Assembly: GCF_900188275.1 (NCBI RefSeq)
Contig: NZ_FZNY01000005.1
Span: 310,001 to 374,000, forward strand
Length of the DNA: 64,000 bases
Direction: 5' to 3'
DNA from: Dokdonia pacifica
Lineage (GTDB): Bacteria > Bacteroidota > Bacteroidia > Flavobacteriales > Flavobacteriaceae
Of the stretch, positions 29,223 through 39,041 are shown piece after piece. The notes beneath the pieces were generated by a model, which was not told the DNA's origin, ran no database searches, and worked only from the letters and a program-made list of their open reading frames with translations. Every line of letters begins with the position of its first letter. The stretch's first letter is position 1. The translations under genes were made by a program, and so were the position numbers.

Positions 29223-30294
29223 GTTTAACAAGCTTATTTCTTCCACCTGCATATGCAACACTATCATTTAAGAATCGGAAGCTTAAAAGCGCTTCTTTAG
29301 AAACCTCTTTCCAATGATTTCCTCCATCTTGTGAATAGGAAACCCCTGTAAAACCAAGAGCTATGAGCTCTTTTCCTTTACTATTAGGAACATACTGTAC
29401 GCAACTTTTATATCCTTGATTTGCATTATCTGCGGTAGTTGTCCAGCTTTTTCCACCATCTTTAGTAATCGCTATATTTGAAATAACGCCCTCGGGTTGT
29501 GTATAATCACCTCCATATATAATCCCAGTATAAGCATCATAAAAGTCCATGGTATAGGCTCCTGAAGTTGCCGTTCCTTGTTGTATAGGAGTTTCATATA
29601 ATTGCCATGTTTTCCCTTTATCAGAGCTATATAAAATACGTGACTTTATTCCTCCAGTTACAATCCAAGTATGATCATCTATCACTTTAATATTTGTATC
29701 GCTTGCCGCGAAAGCAGCTTCACCAGCAACAGTTGCTGGTATTGAACTACAATCTTTCTTTTGCCATGTCGCTCCACCATCTCTTGTGATAATAATTGAT
29801 AAACAACCATCTACTGGATCACCCATAGCGATTCCCTCCTGATCATTCCAAAAGGTCATTGCATCATAAAAAACACCTTCTACTTGTTCTATATACACTA
29901 AATCAATTTTTCCAGTTGTTTTATGTATTTGATATAATAATGCAGGATTATCTATACTTAGCACAAAAAAAGCATCTTTTGTATTTGCTAATGATCTAAA
30001 CGCTGGTTTTTTATCTAAAAAATCTATCACTCCGCTATTCTTTGATTTAAAATAAGCAGGAATAATAGTTGAACCTTTTGTTACAGTTTCTGTATTTATT
30101 TCAAAATAACCATACTTGCCATTACTTCCTGCAAAAAGCACTTCTTTATTAGACACCTCTACAGCTCTAATGCTTGTAGAATCAGAATAAATCTCTTCCA
30201 CTGTTACGTTAGAAATAGGAGAAAAAATAACGGTAGCTTCTTTTTTTGCACAAGAACAACAAGAAATAATGAATATAAAAATGATGATTCGCAT
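29206..30294 (-). CDS. Ycf48/BNR-type beta-propeller lipoprotein
   Basis: The 362-residue lipoprotein has a short signal with lipobox (ISCCSC). Its body has at least four Asp-box (BNR) motifs: TRDGGATWQ, SSDKGKTWQ, TKDGGKSWT and SQDGGNHWK. These mark a sialidase-like or Ycf48/HCF136-like propeller. Flavobacterial homologues are often annotated as oxidoreductases without evidence; no redox motif is visible here. It is probably a structural or binding protein on the cell envelope. It converges on the ECF operon with a 17-bp overlap. Confidence 0.85.
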   Translation of the reverse strand: MRIIIFIFIISCCSCAKKEATVIFSPISNVTVEEIYSDSTSIRAVEVSNKEVLFAGSNGKYGYFEINTETVTKGSTIIPAYFKSKNSGVIDFLDKKPAFRSLANTKDAFFVLSIDNPALLYQIHKTTGKIDLVYIEQVEGVFYDAMTFWNDQEGIAMGDPVDGCLSIIITRDGGATWQKKDCSSIPATVAGEAAFAASDTNIKVIDDHTWIVTGGIKSRILYSSDKGKTWQLYETPIQQGTATSGAYTMDFYDAYTGIIYGGDYTQPEGVISNIAITKDGGKSWTTTADNANQGYKSCVQYVPNSKGKELIALGFTGVSYSQDGGNHWKEVSKEALLSFRFLNDSVAYAGGRNKLVKLTFHR

Positions 30295-30362
30295 GGTTTA
30301 AATTTTATCAAAAATAGAACTATTAATAGAAGAAGCAATACCTTTGCACCATAATAGAAATT

Positions 30363-31574
30363 ATGAAATTACATCGCAATCTTGTTTTTGCTGCTGTAGA
30401 TGCTTTAAATCTTATTTTTAATGAAGAAAAGCAAGCAGACAAAGTATTAAAACAAGTACTCAAATTTGATAAACGCTGGGGTGCTCGTGATCGAGGGTTT
30501 ATAGCAGAAACTGTATATGATATTGTACGCTGGAAACGCTTATACTCTGAAATTGCCGAAGTAAAAGCTCCCTACTCTAGACCTAACCTTTTTAGGCTTT
30601 TTGCTGTATGGGCAACTTTAAGAGGAATCACAATTCCTGATTGGAAACAAATAGAACCTGTACCTACAAGACGTATTAAAGGAAAGTTTGATGAATTATC
30701 TAAAATTAGAAAGTTCAGAGAATCTATTCCAGATTGGATGGATAGTGTGGGAGAAGAAGCATTAGGAAAACAGTGGGATAAGGAACTTGCTGCGCTTAAC
30801 CAGCAAGCGCCTGTTGTTTTAAGAGCTAATAGCCTTAAGACGACTCCTAAAGAATTAAGAAATATTCTAGCCGATCAAGATATAGATACTAAACTGGTAG
30901 ATGCCTATCCAGATGCGGTTCAATTACTAGAGCGTAAAAACGTATTTACATCGCAAGCATTTAAAAACGGTTTTTTTGAAGTGCAAGATGCTTCTTCACA
31001 AAGAGTGGCTCGTTATCTAGATGTAACGCCTGGAATGCGTGTTGTAGATACCTGTGCTGGAGCTGGAGGAAAAACACTTCATCTAGCGGCTCTTATGGAA
31101 AATAAAGGGCAAGTCATTGCTATGGATATCTATGAAGGAAAGCTTAAAGAGTTAAAAAGACGTGCTAAACGTGCCGGTGCTCATAATATAGAAACACGTG
31201 TGATTGATAGCACAAAAGTGTTTAAAAAATTATATGGAAAAGCAGATAGAGTGTTAATAGATGCACCATGTACAGGGTTAGGTACCATTAAGAGAAGTCC
31301 TGATCTTAAATGGAAGCTTCAACCAGATTTTGTACAAAAAGTAGTAGACCGTCAAGCATCACTTCTAGCATCTTATAGCAAAATGGTAAAGCCAGGAGGT
31401 AAAATGGTATATGCTACTTGCTCTATACTCCCTAAAGAAAATCAAGAACAAATTAAAGCCTTTTTAGCCACTGAAGAGGGAACAAATTTTACACTAGTTA
31501 AAGACGAAAAAATAAGTCCAGCTAAAACTGGATATGATGGATTCTATATGGCTTTGCTTTCGCGAAAAGCGTAA
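30363..31574 (+). CDS. RsmB/NOP-family rRNA cytosine-C5 methyltransferase
   Basis: The 403-residue SAM-dependent RNA methyltransferase has an N-terminal NusB-like helical region (about 1-130) and a Rossmann domain with VVDTCAGAGGKTLHLA (SAM site). The two family cysteines lie in DAPCTGLG (Cys 303) and ATCSI (Cys 353, the nucleophile in this family). The likely target is a cytosine of 16S rRNA. The last codons (LLSRKA, then stop) are formed by a slightly altered copy of the TTTCGCGAAA palindrome, so the repeat supplies the C-terminus. A TACCTTTG -7 match is at 30339-30346. Confidence 0.93.
   Translation: MKLHRNLVFAAVDALNLIFNEEKQADKVLKQVLKFDKRWGARDRGFIAETVYDIVRWKRLYSEIAEVKAPYSRPNLFRLFAVWATLRGITIPDWKQIEPVPTRRIKGKFDELSKIRKFRESIPDWMDSVGEEALGKQWDKELAALNQQAPVVLRANSLKTTPKELRNILADQDIDTKLVDAYPDAVQLLERKNVFTSQAFKNGFFEVQDASSQRVARYLDVTPGMRVVDTCAGAGGKTLHLAALMENKGQVIAMDIYEGKLKELKRRAKRAGAHNIETRVIDSTKVFKKLYGKADRVLIDAPCTGLGTIKRSPDLKWKLQPDFVQKVVDRQASLLASYSKMVKPGGKMVYATCSILPKENQEQIKAFLATEEGTNFTLVKDEKISPAKTGYDGFYMALLSRKA
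31556..31570. repeat. imperfect palindrome copy at the end of the methyltransferase gene
   Basis: GCTTTCGCGAAAAGC, the 14-mer with one inserted A. It encodes L-S-R-K-A just before the stop codon. Confidence 0.75.
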
Positions 31575-31587
31575 AAAAAATGAAAAA

Positions 31588-32619
31588 ATGAAAAGAATAA
31601 TACTATTATTTACAACAATCTGTGCAATACAACTTCATGCACAACAACCATATTATGACGATGTAGATCTTTCACTTACTGGGTTAGATTTATATTTAGA
31701 ATTACAATTAAAACTATCTGTTTTTAACGAAGATTATACGTATGGAGATGTAAGAGATTCATTTTTAATTACAGATGTTGACCCAACTAACAGTAATGAT
31801 GTCCTGTTAGTATATGGTTTTAATGATACAGATGGTGATTGCACTACAGATAGAACTAGAGATAGTGATAATTTTGGAGGCGATCCTTGTGAATATAATC
31901 GCGAACATGTATTCCCAAGAAGTAGATCTGAACCTCCTATGGGAGATGCTGTAAACAGTGCTACTGGAATTGTAGCCGACCCTCATAATTTACGCCCAAG
32001 TGATGTGCAACGTAATGGAAATAGAGGTTCTAAAAAATTTGATAATGGATCTGGAAATTCTGGAGACGTAAATTCTGGAAATTGGTATCCTGGAGATGAA
32101 TGGAAAGGGGATGTAGCTCGTATTATTATGTATATGTATGTACGATATGGAGAGCAATGTCTTCCTGAATTTACAGGGATAGGGTCTACACAAGGAGATA
32201 CAGATATGTTGCAAGTATTCTTAAATTGGAATGTAGAAGATCCTGTTTCTGAAGTTGAACAACAACGTAACCCTCAGTTAGAAATTGAATATGGTAGTCG
32301 TAATCCTTTTATAGACAACCCAAGTTTTGCAACTTTAATTTGGGGAGGTCCCCCCGCAGAAGATCCTTTTGATCTTTTAAGTACTGATGAGTTTTCTATA
32401 CCTAGTTTAGAAATGTATCCAAACCCAGCAAGTGCATCTGTATCAATAACGACGACACAACCATTACAAGCAATTGCTATTTATGATATTACTGGGAAGT
32501 TAGTATTAGAAACAACATCTGATGTTACGATGTCTTCTATTGTAAATACTTCTAATTTTAAAAAGGGACTTTACCTTGTTCAAACGCAAGGAATTACTCA
32601 AAAACTTATTATTAAATAA
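31588..32619 (+). CDS. secreted endonuclease I with T9SS type A sorting domain
   Basis: The 343-residue nuclease is a shorter paralogue of the product of 5838-8135. It has a signal peptide (1-18, ending LHA), an endonuclease I domain (about 20-260) with YNREHVFPRS and DPHNLRPSDVQ, and directly a T9SS type A sorting domain (about 272-343, with MYPNPASASV and GLYLVQTQ). I chose the ATG at 31588 because it begins the signal peptide; an upstream in-frame ATG at 31534 lies inside the methyltransferase gene. It is 13 bp behind that gene and probably co-transcribed. Confidence 0.92.
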   Translation: MKRIILLFTTICAIQLHAQQPYYDDVDLSLTGLDLYLELQLKLSVFNEDYTYGDVRDSFLITDVDPTNSNDVLLVYGFNDTDGDCTTDRTRDSDNFGGDPCEYNREHVFPRSRSEPPMGDAVNSATGIVADPHNLRPSDVQRNGNRGSKKFDNGSGNSGDVNSGNWYPGDEWKGDVARIIMYMYVRYGEQCLPEFTGIGSTQGDTDMLQVFLNWNVEDPVSEVEQQRNPQLEIEYGSRNPFIDNPSFATLIWGGPPAEDPFDLLSTDEFSIPSLEMYPNPASASVSITTTQPLQAIAIYDITGKLVLETTSDVTMSSIVNTSNFKKGLYLVQTQGITQKLIIK

Positions 32620-32644
32620 TAGATTTTTATCTATATAAAAATAA

Positions 32645-32668
32645 AAAAGCGGGCTATGGCCCGCTTTT
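32645..32668. terminator. bidirectional terminator between convergent T9SS cargo genes
   Basis: The arms AAAAGCGGGC and GCCCGCTTTT enclose a TATG loop. Confidence 0.9.
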
Positions 32669-32688
32669 CTTATATATAAATACACGTT

Positions 32689-35640
32689 TTATTTTACAAT
32701 AATTCGTGCTGTTCTATAAGTTTGAGGATTTTGACTTCCTAAACGAATAATGTATACTCCTGATGCCATAGCACTCATGTCTAATGTCATTCCAAATCCA
32801 GTGCTAGTCTTAGCAATTGGTTTGTATTTAAGCTGTTGTCCAAGTGTATTATAAACAGCTATAAACAAACGATCATCAAAACTTGTTGTGAAATTAATAT
32901 CAAAAATATTATTATCTAATGTACTTACAACGAGTCCTCCATCATCAATAGCTTGCTCTTCTGCGCTTAATGTTCCAGTGATGTTTGCAGTATAATCATT
33001 AGTTCTACCAAATTGTAAATCTCCACAAGGATCTAATACATCTCCAGCTGTACTTTCATCTTCACCTCTAAGTCTCATTCTGTGTTCTCCCGCTGTTACT
33101 GCAGGGATATTTTCAAAATCAACTGTAAATGCAAAATCTGTGTTTGCAGAAGCAACAAATTCATTTGCTACTAATTCTTCAGTTTCAAAAATATTATTAT
33201 CATTAAAATCTATCCATAGTGCAAATACAGAATCATTGAATCCCATCTGTAACACCCCTTCAAACGGGTTACTATCTAGTGCAAAATTAAATACGATATC
33301 TGTATCATCACTGTATCCATCTGGAGAATTTCCACAGTTTGTAGTAATATCTTGATCTGCTAATGCAAATTCTGTAACACCGTCATCAAATCCAGCACAA
33401 TTAGATGTTGGTTGACAAATAGTATTTGTTATTGTTACACAGGTAGTGTCATTAGAAGTGTCTGAATCACCAGTAAGGTTTGTAGATGCACAAAGATTAT
33501 ACTCTTGGAATCCAGATACATCTATAGTTTGAGCAAATGTATAATCAACGGTTTCTCCAGAAGAGATAGTTCCTGTAAATGTTTCTGTTGTAACCGCTCC
33601 ATCTAAATCAAAAGATACTTCAAAACCAGTTTGATCTGCAGATCCAAAATTTTGTATGGTAATGATTACATCTTCAGCATCTGTAAGGTTTTCTCCAGTC
33701 TCTGGAGCTACAATAGCAACAACACCTACATCATCCATTGATAAATGCTTTACTTCTTTTGTCATACAATCATTACAATCAAACTCATCACCAGCTAGTG
33801 AAGTACAAACTGTAATACTATATTCTTGTCCTTCTACCGATAAATCTAAAGTTTGTGTAAATGTATACGTTACTGAAGCTCCTGGAGCAATAGGTCCTGC
33901 TACAACTTCATTGGCAACTACTGTCCCATCAAGACTTAAAGATATAGGAACATTTGAAATTTCTTGAATTCCAAAGTTTCTTACCTGTACCTCTACAGTC
34001 TCTGTAGTAGTTAATGCGCCATCAGATGGAGATAAAATCATACCTGAACCAGCATCTAAATCTAATCCATTTGAAAGGTTAAATGATGCAACACGAGTTA
34101 CCCATGAATTATTAGAAGCGAAATACTCTGCAGTATGCCAGAAAGTAAAATTATCTGGATCCATTGATAATTGTGAATAATCACCAAATCTATTGGTAGT
34201 TGTTTGTACACCTACTCCATCTACAATAGTCTCTTCAGGAATGGTCATTTCTCCTAATGGATCATCTTGATATCTTCCTGTGTATGCTATTCCTACTGGT
34301 GTATCTGGTCCTCCAACATTAAAAGCTAGACCAATATTACCTTGCTCATCTATAGCTCCACTTCCCATAAAACGACTATTTCCGTCTGCTGGTGCATATG
34401 TTCCTTCTTGATAAACGTCCCAATCATCGGTATCAGAATCTCTTAATTCAATCCAACGAACTCCTGCTGTAGAATTATCACCTTCTACATCAACATTAAA
34501 AGTAACTAGCCAAGAATTATGATCTGCAAACGATCTATAATGAGCAGCATAAGAAATTACTCCCGTAATCATGTCAATACGTTGTGCTGCTCCAGGCTGT
34601 TGCAATTCACCAGCACCAAAAGGAGCTAGAAAAGAATCAAAAGGAGCTACAGGGATTTCAAGTGGTGCTGATACTGAAGAATTTCCTGGTGTAACAAAAT
34701 CAATATCAAGTTCCCAAACTTTTAAATGATCAAAAGCTGCTCCCCAACCATCATCCTGTAAATACGTGATATATCCTGGACTAGAAGGATCAAAGTCTGT
34801 TCCTGTAAGGTATGCTGGTTCAGGACTAAATACTGTATTCGGATTATTAATCACACCTGGTAATGTAAACCCTAAAATTTGTGGGTCTGCTCCTCCTGCA
34901 AGCATAACATCTCTTTCAAGAGCAAATATATTTTGTCCTGATTTATTAGCTGTCATATAATATGCATCATGCCAAACAGCATAATGAGGATAATCTGGAA
35001 AAGAACTTAATGGAAATTCATATAAGAAATAAGCGCCTGTGGGATCTGGTGTTTCAGAAACAGCAATCGCTAGTCCATTATTTGAAAGATTAAATTGACT
35101 CACAAACCAACGATCTGCAAGTTGATCATACATAATAATTGGATCTCCGCTATTTTGACCATCACCAATAAAGTTACCTAAAGAGGTAGGTCCAGCAAGT
35201 ACATTACCAGATTTATCAAAAATTTTAACCACTACATTTACAGCATTTACATAGTGATTCGGTCCAACAGCTCCTGATGGATCTGGTGGAAGCGCTCCTC
35301 CTTCTGCAGCAGTAATTCCAACAAAGTTTTCGCCATTATTACAACTAGCTCTCTGCTGAAATGCAGCAGTAGCAGCGTTATTAATTGCAGATTGCCTTAA
35401 AGGGTCTCCATCTAAAGGAAGTGCATTTTCGACTTCATATCCATTTACAGGAAAATTATTAGGTACAATTCTTAAATCGGACTTACCTTCATGTGCTTCT
35501 GAAATAACAGGAAAGTCGCGTAAGGGTATCGTTTTGCCAAGGAAAGTTCCTTGTCCAATTGACTCAGGTGCCGCAGCATCTTGAGCAAACAAGTTAAGCG
35601 TGGCAAATAATGCCAACGCAAGTAAGATAGTTTTTTTCAT
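32689..35640 (-). CDS. large T9SS cargo protein with CARDB-like and GEVED domains (paralogue A)
   Basis: The 983-residue exported protein has a signal peptide (1-20, ending LFA) and a conserved ~480-residue N-terminal domain with PPDPSGAVGPNHYVNAVN, IIMYDQLADRWFVSQF and RWIELRDSDTDDWDVYQEG. Two CARDB-like beta domains (about 550-750), a GEVED domain (about 775-900) and a T9SS type A sorting domain (about 905-983, ending ARIIVK) follow. No catalytic residues are recognisable. It is the tandem paralogue of the next gene. The start is the ATG at 35638-35640; the frame extends upstream but without signal-peptide character. Upstream lies the AGGTAGGAAA element shared with two other cargo genes. 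Confidence 0.92.
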   Translation of the reverse strand: MKKTILLALALFATLNLFAQDAAAPESIGQGTFLGKTIPLRDFPVISEAHEGKSDLRIVPNNFPVNGYEVENALPLDGDPLRQSAINNAATAAFQQRASCNNGENFVGITAAEGGALPPDPSGAVGPNHYVNAVNVVVKIFDKSGNVLAGPTSLGNFIGDGQNSGDPIIMYDQLADRWFVSQFNLSNNGLAIAVSETPDPTGAYFLYEFPLSSFPDYPHYAVWHDAYYMTANKSGQNIFALERDVMLAGGADPQILGFTLPGVINNPNTVFSPEPAYLTGTDFDPSSPGYITYLQDDGWGAAFDHLKVWELDIDFVTPGNSSVSAPLEIPVAPFDSFLAPFGAGELQQPGAAQRIDMITGVISYAAHYRSFADHNSWLVTFNVDVEGDNSTAGVRWIELRDSDTDDWDVYQEGTYAPADGNSRFMGSGAIDEQGNIGLAFNVGGPDTPVGIAYTGRYQDDPLGEMTIPEETIVDGVGVQTTTNRFGDYSQLSMDPDNFTFWHTAEYFASNNSWVTRVASFNLSNGLDLDAGSGMILSPSDGALTTTETVEVQVRNFGIQEISNVPISLSLDGTVVANEVVAGPIAPGASVTYTFTQTLDLSVEGQEYSITVCTSLAGDEFDCNDCMTKEVKHLSMDDVGVVAIVAPETGENLTDAEDVIITIQNFGSADQTGFEVSFDLDGAVTTETFTGTISSGETVDYTFAQTIDVSGFQEYNLCASTNLTGDSDTSNDTTCVTITNTICQPTSNCAGFDDGVTEFALADQDITTNCGNSPDGYSDDTDIVFNFALDSNPFEGVLQMGFNDSVFALWIDFNDNNIFETEELVANEFVASANTDFAFTVDFENIPAVTAGEHRMRLRGEDESTAGDVLDPCGDLQFGRTNDYTANITGTLSAEEQAIDDGGLVVSTLDNNIFDINFTTSFDDRLFIAVYNTLGQQLKYKPIAKTSTGFGMTLDMSAMASGVYIIRLGSQNPQTYRTARIIVK

Positions 35641-35666
35641 AAAGTGTAGTTTTCTTAGTTTAAGAA

Positions 35667-35692
35667 CAACTAAGATATGCATTTTCCTACCT
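35667..35692 (-). promoter_or_regulatory. shared AGGTAGGAAA-N9-TTAGTTG upstream element (copy A)
   Basis: On the minus strand AGGTAGGAAA (35692-35683), then 9 nt, then TTAGTTG (35673-35667). It begins 52 bp upstream of the start codon of paralogue A. The same arrangement precedes two other T9SS cargo genes. Confidence 0.6.
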
Positions 35693-35773
35693 ATATACAT
35701 AATATATTTATATCTATTACGATTTCAGGCACCAAACACCTTATTTCACCTTAAACACCTTGTTTTAAAAAGT

Positions 35774-35820
35774 TTACACAACAAAAAATGCGGGCATTGC
35801 CCGCATTTTTTGTTGTGTAA
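35774..35820 (-). terminator. very long perfect terminator hairpin between the paralogues
   Basis: 22-bp perfect arms (35774-35795 and 35799-35820) with an ATT loop; the inner part is ATGCGGGC/GCCCGCAT followed by a T6 run. It lies just after the stop codon of paralogue B. Confidence 0.9.
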
Positions 35821-35828
35821 CTCTAATT

Positions 35829-38810
35829 CTATTTCACTAAAATCTTTTTTGTTATAAATCGACTTGAACCTGTAGTCATCATTTTAACAAAATAAACACC
35901 AGAAGCTACATTAGACATATCTAACGCCACATTAAATGTATTTCCTTCTCTTTGTACTGGTTTATATTTTAATTGTTGTCCTAGTGAATTATAAACACCA
36001 ATAAATATAGTTCCATCTACTACTGAAGTTAATTGCACGTCAAATTTCTCATTGTCTAAAGTCGAAATTATAAATTCTGAATTTGCAAATGCAATATCAT
36101 CTACTCCTAATGTATCATCAATAATCACTGTATAATCTTGAACTTCTCCAAAAGAAAAACTAGAACATGCTTCATTGATATCACCTGCAGCAGATGTATC
36201 TATCGCTTTTGCTCTTAAGATATGACTTCCTAATGGCGATCCAACAGGTATAGTCAAAGTAAAATCTTCAAGAACTCCTACTTGTTGGAAAAATTCTCCA
36301 GCAATGAGTTGTTCTGAATCTTCAAAATCACCATTATCATTAAAATCAATCCAGACAGATAAAGCTTCTACACCAGGGCCACCTGGCCAGTTTTGCTGTG
36401 CTTGTAATATGTACTCATTTTGACCATCTACATTACTCAATGTAGTAGATAAGTCTGTTCTATTTGCATATCCTTGAGGTCCTCCTTCAGGTTCTGTATT
36501 ACAACCATTCCCACCATCATCAGCATTAATAGTATTTAATACAAATTGCTTGATTCCATCTATATTACAACCTTGAGTAGCCATAGGCATACAGATATTT
36601 AATAATTCAATACTTGTCTCATCATTAGATGGATCTTGATCTCCAGCTAAATTTGTTCTTGCAACAATCGTATGATTTCCAGCTACTGTGACATCTGCTT
36701 GTGTTGTAAATGTATAGCTCACTGTAGAGTTTGCTGGAACGTTTCCTGTAAATGTTTCTACTACTGGAGCTTCTGCATCTAAGATATATTGAACCTCAAA
36801 ATTAGATTGTGCAACTCCTCCAAAATTAGTAATATCTACAGTTACGTCTTCTACTCCTAACATACCTGAAGTAGGTGACGTAATAGCACTTACACCTAAA
36901 TCATCTGCCAATAAATGTGTTACTTCAATAGATGCGTCATCATTTACAGGTTGTTGATCTCCATCTAATAATGTATTGGCTGAAATTACATACGTTTGAC
37001 CTTCTATATTTAAATCTAATGTAGCTGTAAACATATAATTTACAGATTCTCCACCAGGTATAGTTCCTGTAAATGTTTCGTTAGCAATAAGAGCGCCATC
37101 TAATCTTAATTCTAAAGGAATATTAGATTGATCATCTGTCCCAAAGTTTCTTATAATAATTTCTACAGTTTCTGAATCGGTAAGATCACCAGTCTCTGGA
37201 GATATAAAACCGTTTACACCTACATCTGTAGCAAATCCATCTGAAAGTCTAAAAGAAGCAATTCGTGTAGCCCAAACATTATTTGATGAAAAATACTGAC
37301 TCGTATGCCAAAATGTAAATTCATTTGGATCTAATGTCATATGCGCATAATCTCCAAAACGATTTGAATTCGTTTGTACGCCTGGTCCATCAAATATCAC
37401 ATTTTCTTCTACTGTCATTTGTCCTAAAGGATCTGAAGCAAATCGACCTGTATGACGAATACCAACAGGCATATCACCACTACCAATATTATAAGCAAGT
37501 CCTATGTTACCTTGAGCATCCATAGCAGCACTACTCATAAAACGACTATTTCCATCATCTGGCGCAAACGTTCCTTCTTGAAATAATGTCCATGTATCAT
37601 CTGCATCTGTATTTCGAAGTTCTATCCATCTAATCCCTGATGTATCATTTCCATCCACATCTACATTAAATGTAATTAACCAAGAATTATGATCTTCAAA
37701 AACTCTGTAATTTGCCATATAAGATATGATACCACCTTGACCTGCTAATTCTTGAGCAGTTCCTGGCTGATCAATTTCTCCAACTCCAAAAGCAGCAAAT
37801 AACGAATCAAATGCATCTACAGGTATTTCTTGTGGGTTTGCAGAGATCGTAGAGTTTCCAATATCATCCCAATCAATAACAGCCTCCCAAATCAACAATT
37901 GATCTGTATCTATATTTCCATTCCATGAATCATCCTGTAAATACACGAAAAAACCTGGTGAGTTTTCTGGTGTTGCAAAACCTGTTAGGTTTGCAGATGC
38001 AGCGCTAAAAATAGTAGTTGGATTTGCAAATTGTCCTGTAAGATTAAGTCCTACTATTTGTGCATCTGGATCTCCAGCTAGCATAGCATCACGCTCCAAT
38101 ACAAAAACTTCTCTTGGGTTAAATCCACCACCACCACCATTACCATTGGTAGTAAGATAATAGCCATCTGGCCATATAGAGTAATGTGGATAATCTTCAA
38201 ATTGCCCATTAAGAATTTCATAAAGGTTATATGCTCCCGCAGGATCTGAAGTCTCTGAAATAGCAATTAATAAAGAATTTGCTCCCTGTCCAAACTCGCT
38301 CACTAACCACCTATCGGCTAGTTGATCATATAAAACTATTGGATCTCCACTATTAGAAGGGTTTCCTAAAAAAGTTCCTAAGGCTACAGGACCAACCTCT
38401 AAATCACCATCTTTCGAAAAAATTGCAATAGAAGAGTTAACAGCTTGCACATAATGATTAGGTCCTACTGCTCCTGTAGGATCAGGAGGAACAAACCCTG
38501 TTGCACCTATTCCTATAAAATTAGCTTCAATAGCATCTGGTGCTAATAATGGTCCCATTTCTCTTTGTATTGTAGCTTCAGGATCAGACTGACCTTCTAC
38601 TAAATTATCAAAAGAGCCTTCATAACGGTTGGGTACAATAATAAGTTCATCTACGCCAAAGTCATGATTTTGCGCAGTTGGAAGATCTCTAAGTGCTTGT
38701 GTCTTCCCTTTAAAAACAGCTTGAGAAACCTGACTAGGTCCATTGGTCTCTTGTGCAAACATCCCTATACTTAGAAAGAAGATTGCAATAAAAAATAATT
38801 GTTTTCTCAT
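35829..38810 (-). CDS. large T9SS cargo protein with CARDB-like and GEVED domains (paralogue B)
   Basis: The 993-residue protein has the same architecture as paralogue A: signal peptide (1-19, ending MFA), N-terminal domain with PPDPTGAVGPNHYVQAVN, IVLYDQLADRWLVSEF and RWIELRNTDADDTWTLFQEG, two CARDB-like repeats (about 555-750), GEVED (about 770-905, FGEVQDYTVII) and a T9SS type A sorting domain (about 915-993, ending KKILVK). The two genes are in tandem, each with its own copy of the AGGTAGGAAA upstream element and separated by a terminator. This points to a duplication that carried the promoter along. The function is unknown; binding or adhesion is possible. Confidence 0.92.
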   Translation of the reverse strand: MRKQLFFIAIFFLSIGMFAQETNGPSQVSQAVFKGKTQALRDLPTAQNHDFGVDELIIVPNRYEGSFDNLVEGQSDPEATIQREMGPLLAPDAIEANFIGIGATGFVPPDPTGAVGPNHYVQAVNSSIAIFSKDGDLEVGPVALGTFLGNPSNSGDPIVLYDQLADRWLVSEFGQGANSLLIAISETSDPAGAYNLYEILNGQFEDYPHYSIWPDGYYLTTNGNGGGGGFNPREVFVLERDAMLAGDPDAQIVGLNLTGQFANPTTIFSAASANLTGFATPENSPGFFVYLQDDSWNGNIDTDQLLIWEAVIDWDDIGNSTISANPQEIPVDAFDSLFAAFGVGEIDQPGTAQELAGQGGIISYMANYRVFEDHNSWLITFNVDVDGNDTSGIRWIELRNTDADDTWTLFQEGTFAPDDGNSRFMSSAAMDAQGNIGLAYNIGSGDMPVGIRHTGRFASDPLGQMTVEENVIFDGPGVQTNSNRFGDYAHMTLDPNEFTFWHTSQYFSSNNVWATRIASFRLSDGFATDVGVNGFISPETGDLTDSETVEIIIRNFGTDDQSNIPLELRLDGALIANETFTGTIPGGESVNYMFTATLDLNIEGQTYVISANTLLDGDQQPVNDDASIEVTHLLADDLGVSAITSPTSGMLGVEDVTVDITNFGGVAQSNFEVQYILDAEAPVVETFTGNVPANSTVSYTFTTQADVTVAGNHTIVARTNLAGDQDPSNDETSIELLNICMPMATQGCNIDGIKQFVLNTINADDGGNGCNTEPEGGPQGYANRTDLSTTLSNVDGQNEYILQAQQNWPGGPGVEALSVWIDFNDNGDFEDSEQLIAGEFFQQVGVLEDFTLTIPVGSPLGSHILRAKAIDTSAAGDINEACSSFSFGEVQDYTVIIDDTLGVDDIAFANSEFIISTLDNEKFDVQLTSVVDGTIFIGVYNSLGQQLKYKPVQREGNTFNVALDMSNVASGVYFVKMMTTGSSRFITKKILVK

Positions 38811-38836
38811 ATAATGGTTGATTTCTTTACTTTAAA

Positions 38837-38863
38837 ACAATTTAAAGATACAATTTCCTACCT
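38837..38863 (-). promoter_or_regulatory. shared AGGTAGGAAA-N9-TAAATTG upstream element (copy B)
   Basis: On the minus strand AGGTAGGAAA (38863-38854), 9 nt, then TAAATTG (38844-38838). It begins 53 bp upstream of the start codon of paralogue B. Confidence 0.65.
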
Positions 38864-39041
38864 GTAAACGTGTATTATACATATTGAATCTAATTAATTC
38901 AAATCATCACAAATACATACATATTAACAGGCATCAAAAAAATCTGTTTATAATATATACAACCTATGCGTTATTCATCGTGTGTATTTTGCTTAAAAAA
39001 TGTAAATTTGCGCCTTTAAATAACATCACATACTTACCTGT

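Noticed and set aside
31534-31587. Upstream ATG start for the 343-residue endonuclease I
   Set aside because: It lies inside the methyltransferase gene and would bury the signal peptide behind 18 charged residues.
35641-35700. Upstream start for T9SS paralogue A
   Set aside because: The added residues precede a clear signal peptide start and overlap the shared regulatory element.
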